The notes under the pieces were generated by a model. That model was not told the DNA's origin. It made no database searches and was given only the letters and a program-made list of their open reading frames with translations. The position numbers were made by a program, and so were the translations under genes. Below, piece by piece: positions 45,752 to 58,469 of a DNA stretch of 64,000 nucleotides. How positions within the stretch are numbered: position 1 is the first letter of the stretch; each line of letters opens with the position of its first letter. The stretch is from NCBI GenBank assembly GCA_948567375.1, contig OX419758.1:62129001-62193000 (forward strand), in the 5' to 3' direction. The DNA comes from Lunularia cruciata. Taxonomy: Eukaryota > Streptophyta > Marchantiopsida > Lunulariales > Lunulariaceae.

Positions 45752-47830
45752 ATGTTGGGGAGATGAGCAAGAGAGAGCTTTTGTAGAGCTCACGGAGAAG
45801 TTGACATCCTCTTCCATCCTTAGGAGACCAATCAAAGGATCCATATTCTAGGTTCATATTGTATGTTGGAGCTTAAAGTAGTGCTTACTCAACAAGATGA
45901 TGAGGGGAGAAGTTTGTGGTAACTTATGCTAGTTGCTCCAACAATTTAAAAAAAGCAAAGTACAATTCATATGAGAAGGAGTGTTTAGTAGTAATGTGAG
46001 CAATTGCACATTTTTTATGTTACTTGTTTAAGAATCACTTCATTCTCATCATTGACATCAACCACTAAAGTTGTTGATGTGGCCAACAAGCTTTGGGAAA
46101 TCTTGCACAATGGGCTCTGATTTTATATGAGATGATTTCATGATTTTTCATAGACCTAGAGTGGTAAAACATGATGAAAATGGGTTGAATAGAGCTAGCA
46201 TGATTATATAAAGGCACATTGGCATGGTGAGATAGATGAGAGATGGTACTAGGTTGGCATGAATTTTCTTTTTTATCTATTTTGATTGAAGCTTTGATGG
46301 TATCTCTATCAACACAAATAGGAGGAGTTGTTGAGATCTCCAAGTCGGAGAGTAGATATTTTGGTATAAGTCAACAAGATATTCATGATGATATCTTGGT
46401 GATGGACAGTCTTTGCATTTGTATTGTGGGAGGCACAACTAATACCAAGAAGAGAGACCATGATTTCAACAAGCCATGTACTTCATATTGGAGAGCAAAC
46501 ATATTCTTAAGACATGGGAGGATGGTATAGTGAAAGTAGTTCTTCTTCCATCTTAGAAACCACAATTATATGTCATACTCATGAGGATCTAGGACATTTT
46601 GGAGTGAAGCAAATATTTAGCTTACTCTTAAGTCATTATTGGTGGTACAATATGCATATTGATATGCAATAGCTTGTTTCAATATGAATGGTTTGTGACT
46701 GAGTTAGAACATCACTTAATGCTCCCATGCCATAGTTGCACCCTTACCTATTATGAGGTTGGGTTATCATTGGAGTTTGGAATTTTTTGGACCTTTACCA
46801 TTGACTATGAGATATCATCATTATGTTTTGGTTATGGTGTAGCATGTCTTTAAGTGTGTTGAGTTAGTGGTACTTCACAAAAAGTCCAATGGATTGTCAA
46901 CTTATTTGTTCTTGGATCAAGTTCTTATATGCACCCATTGAGGTCATAAAAAATTATGGTATAGAGTTCTTAGGAGAGTTTCAGGTCTTGTATGACAAAA
47001 TCTTGATTGATTACCATACTACATCTTGAGATCACCCTAAGGCAGATGGTTTGGCAAAGAGAGTTGTTCAAACAATGAAGAGAAGATGCATAAGTATGGT
47101 TTGCAAAGCAATCATTCTAATTATGTTGGTTTGCAATGGGTTATTGGTTCAATTGGCAAGCATCCTTAGCATCATTCTTATTTTCTTACTTTATGGACAA
47201 GATCCATATTTAGCTACAATCATTCGTTGTGATGGTAGTGTAGTTTTGGACTTGGATGATCTTGAGGTATGGGTGAGAGCATATTCTCAACATGTAGAGT
47301 TTTTGGAGAGTGATACCAACTGATTTTACAACTACTCAATATAAAGATACTTTAGATTATCTCACTATTGAGGGTGATATTATAGATCCACAATCCATCA
47401 AAGTATAATAAACTTCATAAACTAGATATCTATATTTCAATATAGATTTATATCTATAATAGATTGCACAACAAATCTTGATGTGACTACATGCCGTACT
47501 ATCTTGAGAGAGCATGAGATTTTGTCTTTTGGAGTCTTCATGTTAGTATTATGCAATGGTGTTTTTTTTGGAAGGATCATGTGTGTAATTGACCATCATG
47601 CCACCTCCTAAATATTGATAGTACAATGGACCCAAGCTTGGTAGTTGTATGGGCAGGCTTGTCATGTATGTTATGTGGCTCTACCTATAGAGCTACTACA
47701 ATGTTAGTGTGTAATAGTTGTTCAAGAGTATGGCATATAGTATGTTTGACTCTTCCCCTCACAATAGTTCCTTGAGGGCAATGGCTATGTCCTTAATGTA
47801 GTTGACACTTTAGCTAGTTCATTCCTTAGG
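45752..47830 (+). mobile_element. 5'-truncated copy of the methyltransferase/PHD gypsy element
   Basis: Begins at the sequence equivalent to 27782 (end of RT) and runs through RNase H, integrase and PHD finger to the element's 3' part. Heavily mutated, but the PHD finger at 47665-47799 has the same length (135 bases) and all zinc ligands except one. No LTR follows. Methyltransferase part absent because of truncation. Confidence 0.82.
47665..47799 (+). pseudogene. PHD finger, second copy
   Basis: One frame reads CMLCGS, then MLVCNSCSRVWHIVCLTLPL, and GQWLCP.C, with stops only at VP(stop)G and the residue before the last Cys. Ligands C-C, C-C, H-C and C-C align one-to-one with 29729-29863. The preserved Trp in GQWLCP shows the ancestral state of the damaged part in the first copy. 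Confidence 0.8.
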
Positions 47831-50715
47831 TGATATAGATTTTGTTGTGCACAAGAAACTCCTTTTGGGTTGATCTCAAAGCTAACATGATAAACTAAAG
47901 TTAGAAGACTTGAAACCAAGGTGTTTAGTTAGAGATTATGATCAAGTTTGGAGTTTTGATCCTATCTCAAGTTCTAGTTTGAATCAACTTGTGTAACTTG
48001 ATAGTAATATATGTGCATCAAACTTCAGTAAAAATAATGTCATAAGCACTAATAGGTTTGTTTCAATAATACCTACTAGTAAATTTGGAAATTACACATA
48101 AATTGCAAATTTTCTCACATGAAGTCATGGTTGAAGGAGTAATAACTTGTTAGAAAAGTGCTATTACTTACTTGAACCTCTAAGCCAAGACTTTGGCAAA
48201 ATTTGCAAGAACCAAGAATGGCACCTTGATTAGGGTTTTGAATTAAGGTTTGAGCTATAAGAATCCAACTAAGTTCAAGATGTTTTCCAAAGAGCTAAAA
48301 TAATCAAGTTCATATGTATCACATATCATTAATAAGCTTATCTTGTGGGCTATCTATTCAGCCTTAGAGATTTTGATTTAGAGCTATAGTGAAAAAGTTA
48401 TCTCAAACCAAGCACCAAAATTAATTCCTCATTAGAACACCATAAAATTATCCTATTTGAAATACAAGTTGAAAGTAACTCTTGGAGTATAAGTTGGAAG
48501 TAACTCTTAGACAAGCAAGAATGCTCTAAATTTTACCAAAAGAATGGAAGGTTTTGGTTTAAGCTGCTTGTCTTTAGATCCTCTAAATGCTTTGCTTACG
48601 TGATTTTCCGTTGGAGTTGATTTAGATTGGTGATTCAGATTGGTATGTGAATGTTTTACTTAGGTTCCTTTTTTTGGGCATGTGGTATATTTCTCTTTTG
48701 TAATGCTAGAAGTGATGACTAGCAAATTATTAATACATGTTGTGATGATATGTTAGGTTACCTTTTTCAAATCAAATAGAAGGGAAATTAAGAATTGGAC
48801 TAGAATTTTTGGGTGGTTGGGATTACATGTGAGTACAACCATCCAAGTCTAGGTGCAACTTCTTATCCATAGGATCCACAACTAGACACTTGATGTGTTT
48901 TAGAGAGAACAACACAAAGTATGACATCGGGTTGCCTTTTCAAAATATCCATGGCTGTTTTACAACTATGGTTCCTTCATTCATAAAAGAATTCCGATCC
49001 TTCAGTATGTTATCCATAACATTTTTTCAATTTTAAAATTTACCCCTACAAAAATTTATGGATTTTTATGACTATCCATAAAAAAATAATTAAAATCTCT
49101 TGTTGTTTACCATTGTCTTAATTAGACTCTCCATTTAACAAGAACTATCAGTGAAGAGAATCTACCCGCGAGACAAAGTTTGTTTGATAGGAAAGATTAT
49201 TTACCTTTCAACTTTAAGAAGCTTAAAACCTTTCATTACACTCTTCCATGTAGTTGACCTAAGATTTCTATATTATAGACTAAATAGTTGAAATTAATAT
49301 AATTCATATTTTATTAAGTTTTATATCTATTCAAATATAATGGTATGAAATATAGAATTTAGTATAAAAACATGCCTTAAATTACTTTACCTCCTTGGTA
49401 TGCAATTAGACCATATTCTTATTATAGATATTTAATTCATAAGTGAAATAGATATATAATGACATAATAAAATTTATGATATAATAAATTGACTTAAAAA
49501 TAATATAACATATCATGTTTCTTGCTTTAATAAATTATTCATATCAAACTCAAAGTTAAATATTAATTTCTCAATATTTTTATGGGAAATTTTCCAAAAT
49601 ACTCTACTTAAAAATAGTATTCTCCAAAATGCCTCAAGTAACCTAAGTTATTACTTGAATCCTCTCTTTGCTCGACGAACTTCAACTCATGCAACAGTGC
49701 CACAACAAAATTTAGGCCAAAATGACACATTGAGCAACATGAATGTCCAGCTTAACCTAGCAGAGCGCTTTGACAACATGCACATATTTCACATGCCATT
49801 AGACACCATTGTCGTGTCATGGTTTGGTTTACGTATGCATGAAAGGTAAACTAGTGTGATTTATCTCCATCAAGATGGACTAGGTTGTATGACATATGCC
49901 ACATTTGAGATACTGCCATATGAGCAATCTATGTGCATTTAAGTGGCTGCCCATGTGGAGTACAATCTTATCCTTCTCACTCAAGGGCTCTGATTTATCT
50001 TTAGGTGGTGGAAAGTTGAGAGAAAAGTGTGTTTTAGTTGTTTGAGGGATGTCGACGACAACAACATTCTTCCATGTGCGAACGGAGGAAAAGGCGACCC
50101 AATTACAGCAATGGTCATGAGAACAAAATATCTAATCGCTGCGGAGTTTAATGCGACGCTGAATTGCTCCCTCCATGGCAGCGCAGGATCAGCTTCCGGA
50201 TCAGGCTCCATCCAATCAGAGTACGGTCAACTACCTAGCAGCTATGACCTTCCTTGTCGTTTCCTTCTCCCACGAGTGTATCCCACCGAACTCAGAAGAT
50301 TGTCAACGCGCTCCATGGATTTTAAGATCCCACCTTCTCGATCAAAAGTCTTCCAAGTCATATCCCTGTAGGCATGTACTTCGCACCCTCATTCTATTCT
50401 CTATATACAGTCGACTCTGTCGTGTACTGAATTTTTGTGGGTTCTTGCACTCACTCATCAACTTAATTCCAGTGTTAGACCACCATTCGATCGGACAAAT
50501 CATCAACTGTCTCAGATTTGAATCCCATAGCTAGATGTTAATTCCCTTGGAGATTCCAGATTATGATGCACTCCCAGCGAGCTTAGTTTTCTTGAAGGTA
50601 GGGAGCAGTGGGAGCTGGGAGTCCACGGGGTTGTGTAATCTGTGGGTTTGTGACGACATTTTGTTGATGCGGTGCAAGAAACAGTGAGAGAGAGGAGGAT
50701 TCAGTCGGCTTACAA
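47831..50715. other. Unassigned region upstream of the peroxidase
   Basis: 47831-49650 is AT-rich with no gene; 49566-49640 resembles 12230-12290. 50000-50715 is less AT-rich and should include the peroxidase promoter and 5' leader; ctatatac at 50400 is the best TATA candidate, 316 bases before the ATG. Confidence 0.4.
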
Positions 50716-52961
50716 ATGATGAAGGTTGTGGTATGGTTAGTGGCAGCTGCTGTGGTATCGCAGGGGCTATCAGCTGCTGAGTTCAGCACTAAGCTGAGAG
50801 CCGATTATTATGATCAGACTTGCCCGCAGCTTTACTCGACTGTGGCGAGAACATCATGGTATAAGTACAACAATTCGGCGGTGGTTGCAGCTGGAGTGCT
50901 GCGTATCTACTTCCATGACTGCTGGGTCGCGGTAAGATTAATCAACCCGTTAGCATCGCTTTCTTGAAAGCTCGAAATGGTTTTCACGTCGTGAATTTTG
51001 GTCGTTCAAATTACGTTTGTCATGGCTGATTTGAGTCGTTGCGATTGACTACAGGGCTGCGATGCATCAGTGATGCTTATGGCCACGGAGGAGAATCAGA
51101 TGCCAGAGAAGGATGCACAGGAGAACTTGTCCCTATCTGGAGATGGTTTCGATGCCATCACTCAAGCTAAACTTGCAGTTGAGGAAGTTTGCCCTGGTGT
51201 GGTATCCTGTGCCGACCTCATATCTGTCGTTACCCGCGAGCTCATTATTTTGGTACGTACCACCGAGGACTTTCTTTCAGCTTGAGTAGAACTAATTTCG
51301 TTAGTCTTCTGGACCTTGAGTGTTAACACGTCCTAACCTCCCGTTCCAACAGCTGATTTTAGCTCAATCGAGATGACCGTTAGTCTTTGTCGATACAAAT
51401 TGGACTGATTGTTAGAAAGCTTGGGAAGCTATGACACGTTTGGACTTCTATGCGAGCGATGTGCAAGCGAAGATGCTAGAGGTGCATAGACGGACATTTC
51501 ACCCCTGTACAGTGCAATTTTTTAATACATGGACTGAAACTGCAGCTAGATTCAACTTATCGTCAAGAAAAATTGATGCCGTGTGGCCTAAGTTGTTCCT
51601 GTTCAAAGGCTTGACCTCCGGAATTGAATCCTGTAACTCCTAATGCTAAAGAGTCCTTGTTTATGAAATAGCACAGGTTGAGGAAGAAATTCGGCCACCT
51701 CACTCTGAACTGGGCTTCGGGTAGTCCGGTTGTCTCATAACATATGCCGAGTCTGATAGATCCATATGGCACCCATTCAGTTCTGCAACAGTGCTCAGGC
51801 CAGTACCGATTCAACAGCATTCTGGTCCTGCTGAATTGGGGCAAGTCCTTGTTTGAATGGTAAATTAGCATTGACTGGTGCTTCGGAAAGAGTTTGCCGT
51901 CCAGTCTGACCAAGTTTCCCTAATTGTTTCCACAGATCCCATTGTGAGAGAATTGGGTTAAAGGAACGGTGAGATATTTTATAAGAGCTCGTATCAATCA
52001 GAAGTGCTTTTATATTCCACATATCGACCCGGGAACAGTTTATCCCTAACGTTGCGTTGACAACCTTAACTGATCGGGCCAGTAGACGTTCGGATTGTGT
52101 TGTTGTTTGTATGTTCGAAGTTGATGTGATCTGCTTCGTGGCCTGTTCAGGCGGGAGGACCAAGATATAAACCTTTACTCGGCAGGCTTGATGGGAGAAC
52201 GTCGACTGCAGATGCGGCTATAGCTGCTCTCCCGCGTGCGAGAGATCCTATGACTAAACTCATTGCGAATTTCGCTTCGCAGAATTTCAGCTCTCGAGAA
52301 ATGCTTGCTCTCCTTGGTATGTCCATGTCCATGCCGGTATACCTTGCTCTCTCATATTCCGCTTGAACGTCGTACACAAATCTTTGGTATAGTGTAATCT
52401 TCATTTGTGGACCTAATCAGGGAACATCAAGGAGCAAACAAATCTCTGCTGGAGCTGAAACTCGGGTAACAAGTTCCTTAATATTCAGGTAGAGACTGAC
52501 TTTGGGTTGGGCAACTTCTTGCTAATGCAGGAGCACATACCATAGGTTTTGCACATTGCATAGAATATGACTATCGAGTCTACAACTACTCGAGTTCAAG
52601 CAAGATCGACCCCAAAATGAACGACACTGCCATCGAATCAGCCCTCGGAGTATGCCCAGTGGGAGTAGATCCCCTTATTGTTGGGAATTTGGACAACACT
52701 ACCCCCGAAGACTTCGACAACTCGTATTATGGTAATTTACAGAGAGGGGAAGGGGTGTTGGAGTCGGATCAGCTGCTATATGAGGATTCTCGTACCAGAG
52801 CTGGAGTCAACAGTTATGCCTCCAACCAGACAATGTGGTACAGGGACTTCGTTGCAGCCATGATAAAGCTCGGGAATCTTAATGCGAAGACCACTTTAGG
52901 TCCGGATGCAGAAATTAGAAAAGACTGTGCATTCATAAATCCTGGTCCTCCTGCTGTGTAA
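50716..52961 (+). CDS. Class III secretory peroxidase, complete
   Basis: Four exons: 50716-50931, 51055-51252, 52151-52316 and 52531-52961, all GT-AG, total 1011 bases, 336 residues. This is the classical plant peroxidase gene structure, including the 166-base third exon. Residues 1-20 form a signal peptide. Distal Arg63 and His67 lie in LRIYFHDC, Ca-site GCDAS at 73-77, VSCADL in exon 2, and proximal haem-ligand His196 in GAHTIGFAHC. All eight cysteines of the four conserved disulphides are present. The enzyme oxidises phenolics with H2O2 in the apoplast or vacuole; a wall or lignin role is plausible. It converges with the reductase at 53627-55802. From 51701 on it lies in the inverted duplication. 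Confidence 0.93.
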
Positions 52962-53626
52962 GGGCGGTCTGGTGTATACAGATCTTTTCTTTGGAGAAAT
53001 CTGAAGGTTTGTAATTTTTTTGACTTGTAGAAATATCATTCATGCCATTCTTTGGTCGAAGTCTTCTGGTGGCTGGAGAATCAGCTGTCACTTGGCCCAG
53101 ACTGGACCGCCTTTTGACTCAACGAGAATTCTAAGCCTGAGTTAATTCGAAGAAATTGAATCCGAGTTTTCATTGATATGCCTCTGTAGTGACTTCTCTG
53201 CCATACTTTTCTTCCGTGTCGTTTGCAAAAGGCCAAACTTCGCGAAAGATTCTCAATGCTTACTTCGTCAAAACAGAAAACGGAGAGAGAAAGAAGAGTA
53301 TGCCCATGAACAATAGAATGATGACCCGAAATGTAATGGGTCTGCATTTGCGTCCTTGAACCTTAAAGGCAGGGTAGTGTTCGCAAGTCGGATGATAAAT
53401 TCATATGGACATTGTAAGAAGAATTTTGGTGTACGGGTTTATTGTTTGTTTTCTCCAAGATCATCCATTGACTTCTAACACATTGGTATGTAAGAAGCAA
53501 GGTGAGTTATACAGATGGGTATGCATTAGCGAATGCATTAGCATGGTATACATAATATTTTGTAGTTGAGGGTCAGTCCAATATTCCAATGTTTCACGTC
53601 TAGCAGAACGTATTTTCCAACTTTCA
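52962..53626. other. Intergenic region between convergent peroxidase and reductase
   Basis: Matches 8178-8772 inverted. Contains the 3' ends of both genes; nothing else seen. Confidence 0.5.
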
Positions 53627-55802
53627 TCACAGGCAACTGTCTAGAAACTCCTCTATGCTCTTGTACTTCATATCTGGGTATAAGTCCGTAACCTCCACTT
53701 CATTCGGCAGAAGCGGCAAATCAAGATCACCTTTGTAAAAGATAGCATACCGGATTGCCATAATCTCGCCCAAGCTATAATCAACTCCTGGTATGATCGC
53801 TGCAGATTCACAGGATTGAATTCCGATACAGAGCTGTCAGTTACGCCTTGGGATAACTCTAAAGCACATCTTTCCCAAGGAGACTTAAGTGAAGTGAAAA
53901 GCGAACAAAAGATCGATGAAAACAAAGGTTTGATGCTTTCTTACCATCATTTTTCTCATACTCTGGTTAGGCACAAGATTACAGTCAAAGACAAAGATGT
54001 CAGTAAGACTCTGAATCACATACGATCCAAGGTGGAGAGCAGGAGAAAGTAAACGTGAGTAAAAGTTAGGAACGATTTAAAACATGAGTTGATACTCTCG
54101 TACCTGCAACCATTTCGAGTACCTTCTCCTCAGAGAGATATGTCTTCTCAAGAGGATGTCCAAGTTTCTTCTCCCAAAGAGAAACAACTTGCTTTGGAGA
54201 CATAAGATTCAACTTAGGCCGGAGGTTGAGAACTTTATTAAGCGTTCTTGGGTCATCTACGGTCGTGATGGTGTAAGCAGCGATATCCTGCTCAAACACA
54301 AAAGAAACTGGAAAGCACACACAGGTTTACCAAGACCCCGGCAAAGAATATGCTCAATGCGTCATAGAATCAATTTCTTATTCTAGTATTACTTGAAACA
54401 CTGGCAGCTACATGATCGTAAAAACGTAACCTTGAGAAAACTCAAGCTTAGGAAGACCTGCAGATTTGTATGACAGTAAACTTGAACATCTTCCACCTCT
54501 GCAAACGCGCAATTCAAACCTAGTAAACTGAAAAGATGTACTGATGCATACCGTTTAATTCACCGTCACCGAAGAGCTCTATCTTGTCTTTCGGTGGAGA
54601 GGGATTCTCAAGATTCCAGAAAGTGGCAAGGAAAACGGACGCAAAAGCACAACTGGTCACGTAAGTGTAAGGGATTCCAGCCTTCTCAATTTCCCTGCGA
54701 ACTTTCGTCTTCTTCTCCATAAACTTCTGAAGAACTGGCAAAATGGTTGCCCTATCGGGATTCAAACCAAACTCAGATGGGATGAATCTCTGCAACAGAG
54801 GATGCAGCAGAGACATGAGCAAAAATAATTCAGCTTTAATCACACAGATCTGAGCCTTACAGTCCCATGAACAAATTGAACTCTCTCAGTTCTGCCTGAT
54901 CTATACCTCTATGGTGATCTGGCGACTACTCCCCCTGAGGACTGTAACGGAAAGAAACAGGATTTAATTATAGAGAATTTGTTATCGTGAATTTGTTATC
55001 GGTCAGAGCACCTTAATTGTTCCTGCTTCCGTGATCGCCTCGATCAGATTCAGCTGTTTGGTGACTTCCCCAACAGCTGCTATTACTACCTCCACCTTCT
55101 TTAGGGCAGCCACCAAGGTCTTTCTATCGTCCAACGTACCCTGTACACAGATAGCGTACCTTGCCAGATCAGAGACTATCCCTGGCCTTGATGGAAAATA
55201 GACCTCAGCAGTAGGAGTACCAACTACAATTTATTGAGGTAACCCCCAAATTGCGATCCTGAATTACAACAGCTTCAGCGGATATCGAATGTGAGCGTAT
55301 TCAGCCGATAAATCGAGACGTTTCTTTCAACTTCCCGGATGAAAATATAACGAAATAAATTTCCATCGTCCTATGTGAGAAAGATAACGGAAAGTTATTG
55401 CACTGCGAGAGGCACCATCACCTATCGTTTTAACAGAGGATAATTATAGTTACTCAATGAAATCATAGTGATGGTGCGAGGGGACAACTGGAAAATCACA
55501 AAGATGCATCATGAAGGGGTGATTTCAGTAAAGAGACTAAGCAGCTAATTCCTATAATACACGACATTGCATATCAATCTTAGACTAACAGAGGGGAGCA
55601 GCATTTGTTTAGGCACCTCCAAATTTGTGATACCCAGGTTCTTAAACTCATCCAGAAGGGCAGCCTTAGTCGGCCCTGGATTGGACAATGTCTCTGATCG
55701 CACAAGCACATATGTCGGGTGGCCTGCAGCTGCACTGGCCCTTGCCATATGCTGGCCGAGGCGGCCAGTGGCACCAATAACCAAAATGCTACTTCCAGCC
55801 AT
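53627..55802 (-). CDS. Isoflavone-reductase-like NADPH reductase (PCBER/PLR family), right copy
   Basis: Five exons on the minus strand: 55802-55617, 55140-55012, 54789-54552, 54307-54104 and 53799-53627. The first four have exactly the lengths of the left copy (186, 129, 238, 204); the last is 173 against 167. Total 930 bases, 309 residues, no stop. GATGRLG at 10-16 binds NADPH; K132 in KTKVRREIE is the expected catalytic Lys; FGLNPDR keeps the Gly that is Ser on the left. The start ATG at 55802 is the same as in the left copy. As for its twin, the family reduces phenylpropanoid benzylic ethers or related substrates in the cytosol, exact substrate unknown. Upstream sequence beyond 56345 differs from the left copy, so regulation may differ. 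Confidence 0.9.
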
Positions 55803-56345
55803 TGATCCCCCTCCCTGCTCCGAACCTATTACAATGACTCTCGCCTCTGTTCAGACCCCTCTGACGATTTCAGGGTCCTTGAACGTCAAAACTGCGAACA
55901 AGCACACACACATTCTGGGACTTTGAATTGTCGAGAACTGTGAATGGAGGTCACATGAATAGTTTGAGGAGCCTAGTCCTAGAGGAAGGTGAAAGTCATG
56001 ACAGCTCTACCATAGGTCTGGTCTGTGTCCTCGTTTGACCATAACTAAGGTGAAAACAACACAAGATACAGTATATTCCAAGTTGCTCCAGAGAACTGTG
56101 TCGGCAGAGTATATGGAACTCCTCAGTCTGGACTGTAAAAGAGGAGAAACACAGGGTTAGATTTCAAGTTGCTCTAGGAAGTGTGTCACCAGTATGTATG
56201 GAACTCCTCTCCGCCAGTGTATATGGAACTCCCATCGGACAATTCTCCATTGAAGGGAGCAACTAATGTGTCAGTATCACTACAATGCTAACGTTTGTCT
56301 GTTCAGAGATGTCGCTGAATCGTTATATTGATATCAACAAACAGT

Positions 56346-58462
56346 ATATTAGGGGGTTTCAATTATAGTTTCCATGGATCGTTTCTTCGGGTAGAGAGGA
56401 GTGAGATTTGCAAATCTTTTTCCAGGTACCGGTAAAGCCGAACAATCATGGACGATGCACGTAAAAAGTTTTATGGGTGACATATTTTCTGAGTTTTCAT
56501 TTCTAGTTCAGCTGGGTGGAGTAAATGAGGGACCTGACCTGACCTGACCTGACCTGATTCATATTTACTAAGTAATGGTACGCTGGGCAGTAATGACCCC
56601 AACATGCAACGTGTAGGACGTTCAAATTTCGTCATTTCTAAGTTTTCTCGATTCCATGGTTCTTTCATGTAGCTAATTAATTTTCTTTTGTTATATTCCC
56701 ATCGCATATTGATTTGTGGTTGTTGTGCACGTACAGACACTGAGAATTTGGGGTTTGGTGTGGTTAAGTTTGTTTCACTTTTGATGCTAATTGATTTCTT
56801 TTTCTTCAATTCCGTAATTTGGGGTTTGGTGTGGTTAAGTTTGTATCACTTTTGTTGCTAAATAATTTTTTTGATTTCAATTTTCCATGCTTTCCTCCTT
56901 ACGAACATCACAAATCAATTTTTGTGGTTGTTGTGTGCACCAAATTTGAGTTTTGGTATAGTTGAAACTATGGAATATCCTTCGTCTCCTCTAATTCCCA
57001 TAACAGTTCTTTCTCCTCTCATGCTCCCTCTTTGCTATCTCTCCTTCCTATCTTGCTTTTGTTTCCACTCCATCACAAAGAGGTTAGATTCTAAGAGTTC
57101 TTGATAATGTACTTCGTGTCTTTGCTGTGAAGCAAAGTAAAATCGAGGAAGATAGATTTAGGATGATCCTTTTATCACTTTATCACATTATGTCCAAATT
57201 TTAGACTACTTTGATGAATTCAAGCATTTCAATCAAATTCACGGGCTTGCAAAAGCTAGTTCTAAAGAGCACCGCATTTACTGATATGATCACTTATCTC
57301 ACGAGGAATAATAAGAGAGGATTCCTATCGTTGATGGCAAGATAGAAATTGTACAAATTTATGCAAGATAAATAAAGTCTTACAAATCTGCCAGAGGCGG
57401 ATGGACATATGCATAAGGGAAAGTCCCACGAAGAAAAGTTGAAACATGGATGGAGGGAGAACCGTTTGTGTATATTATCTATGTCTCGTTTAGAGAGAAT
57501 AGATATTATGCTTGGATGCAACGCTAACATTTCCCCATGTTTGTAAGCATGGGAACAAGGTGAATTTTTGCGATTTGATAGGCCAAGGTGGATAAACATA
57601 TCCAGATCCAGATAAAAGATTCTAAACGATGAAGATCTTTTGTTAGTAATTACCGAATTATTTTCTTTCATAATACCTAATATGAAAAGGTTAGAAAAAA
57701 AGAGTCCATTGTGTTCTAAATTTCCATATGAGAATGTTCTAAGTGAGAAAGTCACGAGAAACAAAGAGTATTTTCTATCATAAGAATGAGACAAAGAAGG
57801 AGAGGAAGATGGATAATCACATAAATGTTGTAAATGGTACTCCAAGATGACACCTTTAGTTGCAGCTATGAGCTATAACACACAGTTTATGAGTTAAATA
57901 TGTGAGTTAATACCCAATTTTATTATGATTATGTTTTTATTCGTGTGGTTTGGTGTTCCTTTTTGTCTCCAATAATTTGATTCAAGTATTTTGATTGACA
58001 AAATGAATCTACAAGGGCGGAAAAGTATGCTTTGTCTACATTGAAGTGCACCAAGACTACAATACTATGTGCTTGCAAAAATAGATTGTATATTAGGATG
58101 TGCTAAGATTGTGTTGGTGTATGCTCAAAAAATTAATGTGTTCATTGGGATGTGCTAGGACTATGCTGATATGTGCTCATGAAAATGGTGTGTTTGCTAG
58201 GATGCACTACAAACAATTTTTCTCATGTGAGTCTGCCTCTTTATATCAATATTCTATGTTGCATGAGTCTATGTCTCTATATTGATAGTTTGTCTCCCAT
58301 GATTGTGTATCTTTATTCCTATCTAGATTCCAACATCTTATGTAGTGTAAGAACTCACCTTAGACTCATATAGAGTTGTGGAAGACTCCACTAAAAAAGA
58401 CCTAGTAATTCTCTAACATTAAACTCCTTAGTACTTCTCAACTCCTCACACAACCTCTCTCT
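56346..58462. other. Unassigned region with short repeats
   Basis: No gene recognised. 56746-56795 and 56816-56865 are a direct repeat (aatttggggtttggtgtggt, period about 71). A 183-codon open frame on the minus strand (57845-57294) has no recognisable motif; the opposite strand has equally protein-like phrases, so neither is called. 58040-58210 holds three degenerate 51-bp repeats (aggatgtgctaagattgtg...). Confidence 0.4.
56532..56558. repeat. (CCTGA)n microsatellite
   Basis: Five consecutive acctg/cctga units starting in gggacctgacctgacc. Lies just outside the right duplication arm. Confidence 0.85.
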
Positions 58463-58469
58463 TCTCTTG

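Larger units (their letters stand above)
51701..56345 (-). repeat. Right arm of inverted segmental duplication
   Basis: Reverse complement of 5519-10030; 4645 against 4512 bases. It starts inside peroxidase intron 2 and ends upstream of the reductase start. As it adjoins the complete peroxidase, it is likely the source arm. Confidence 0.9.

Noticed and set aside
57294-57845. 183-codon minus-strand open frame
   Set aside because: No recognisable motif, and the opposite strand shows equally protein-like segments; not enough to call a gene.
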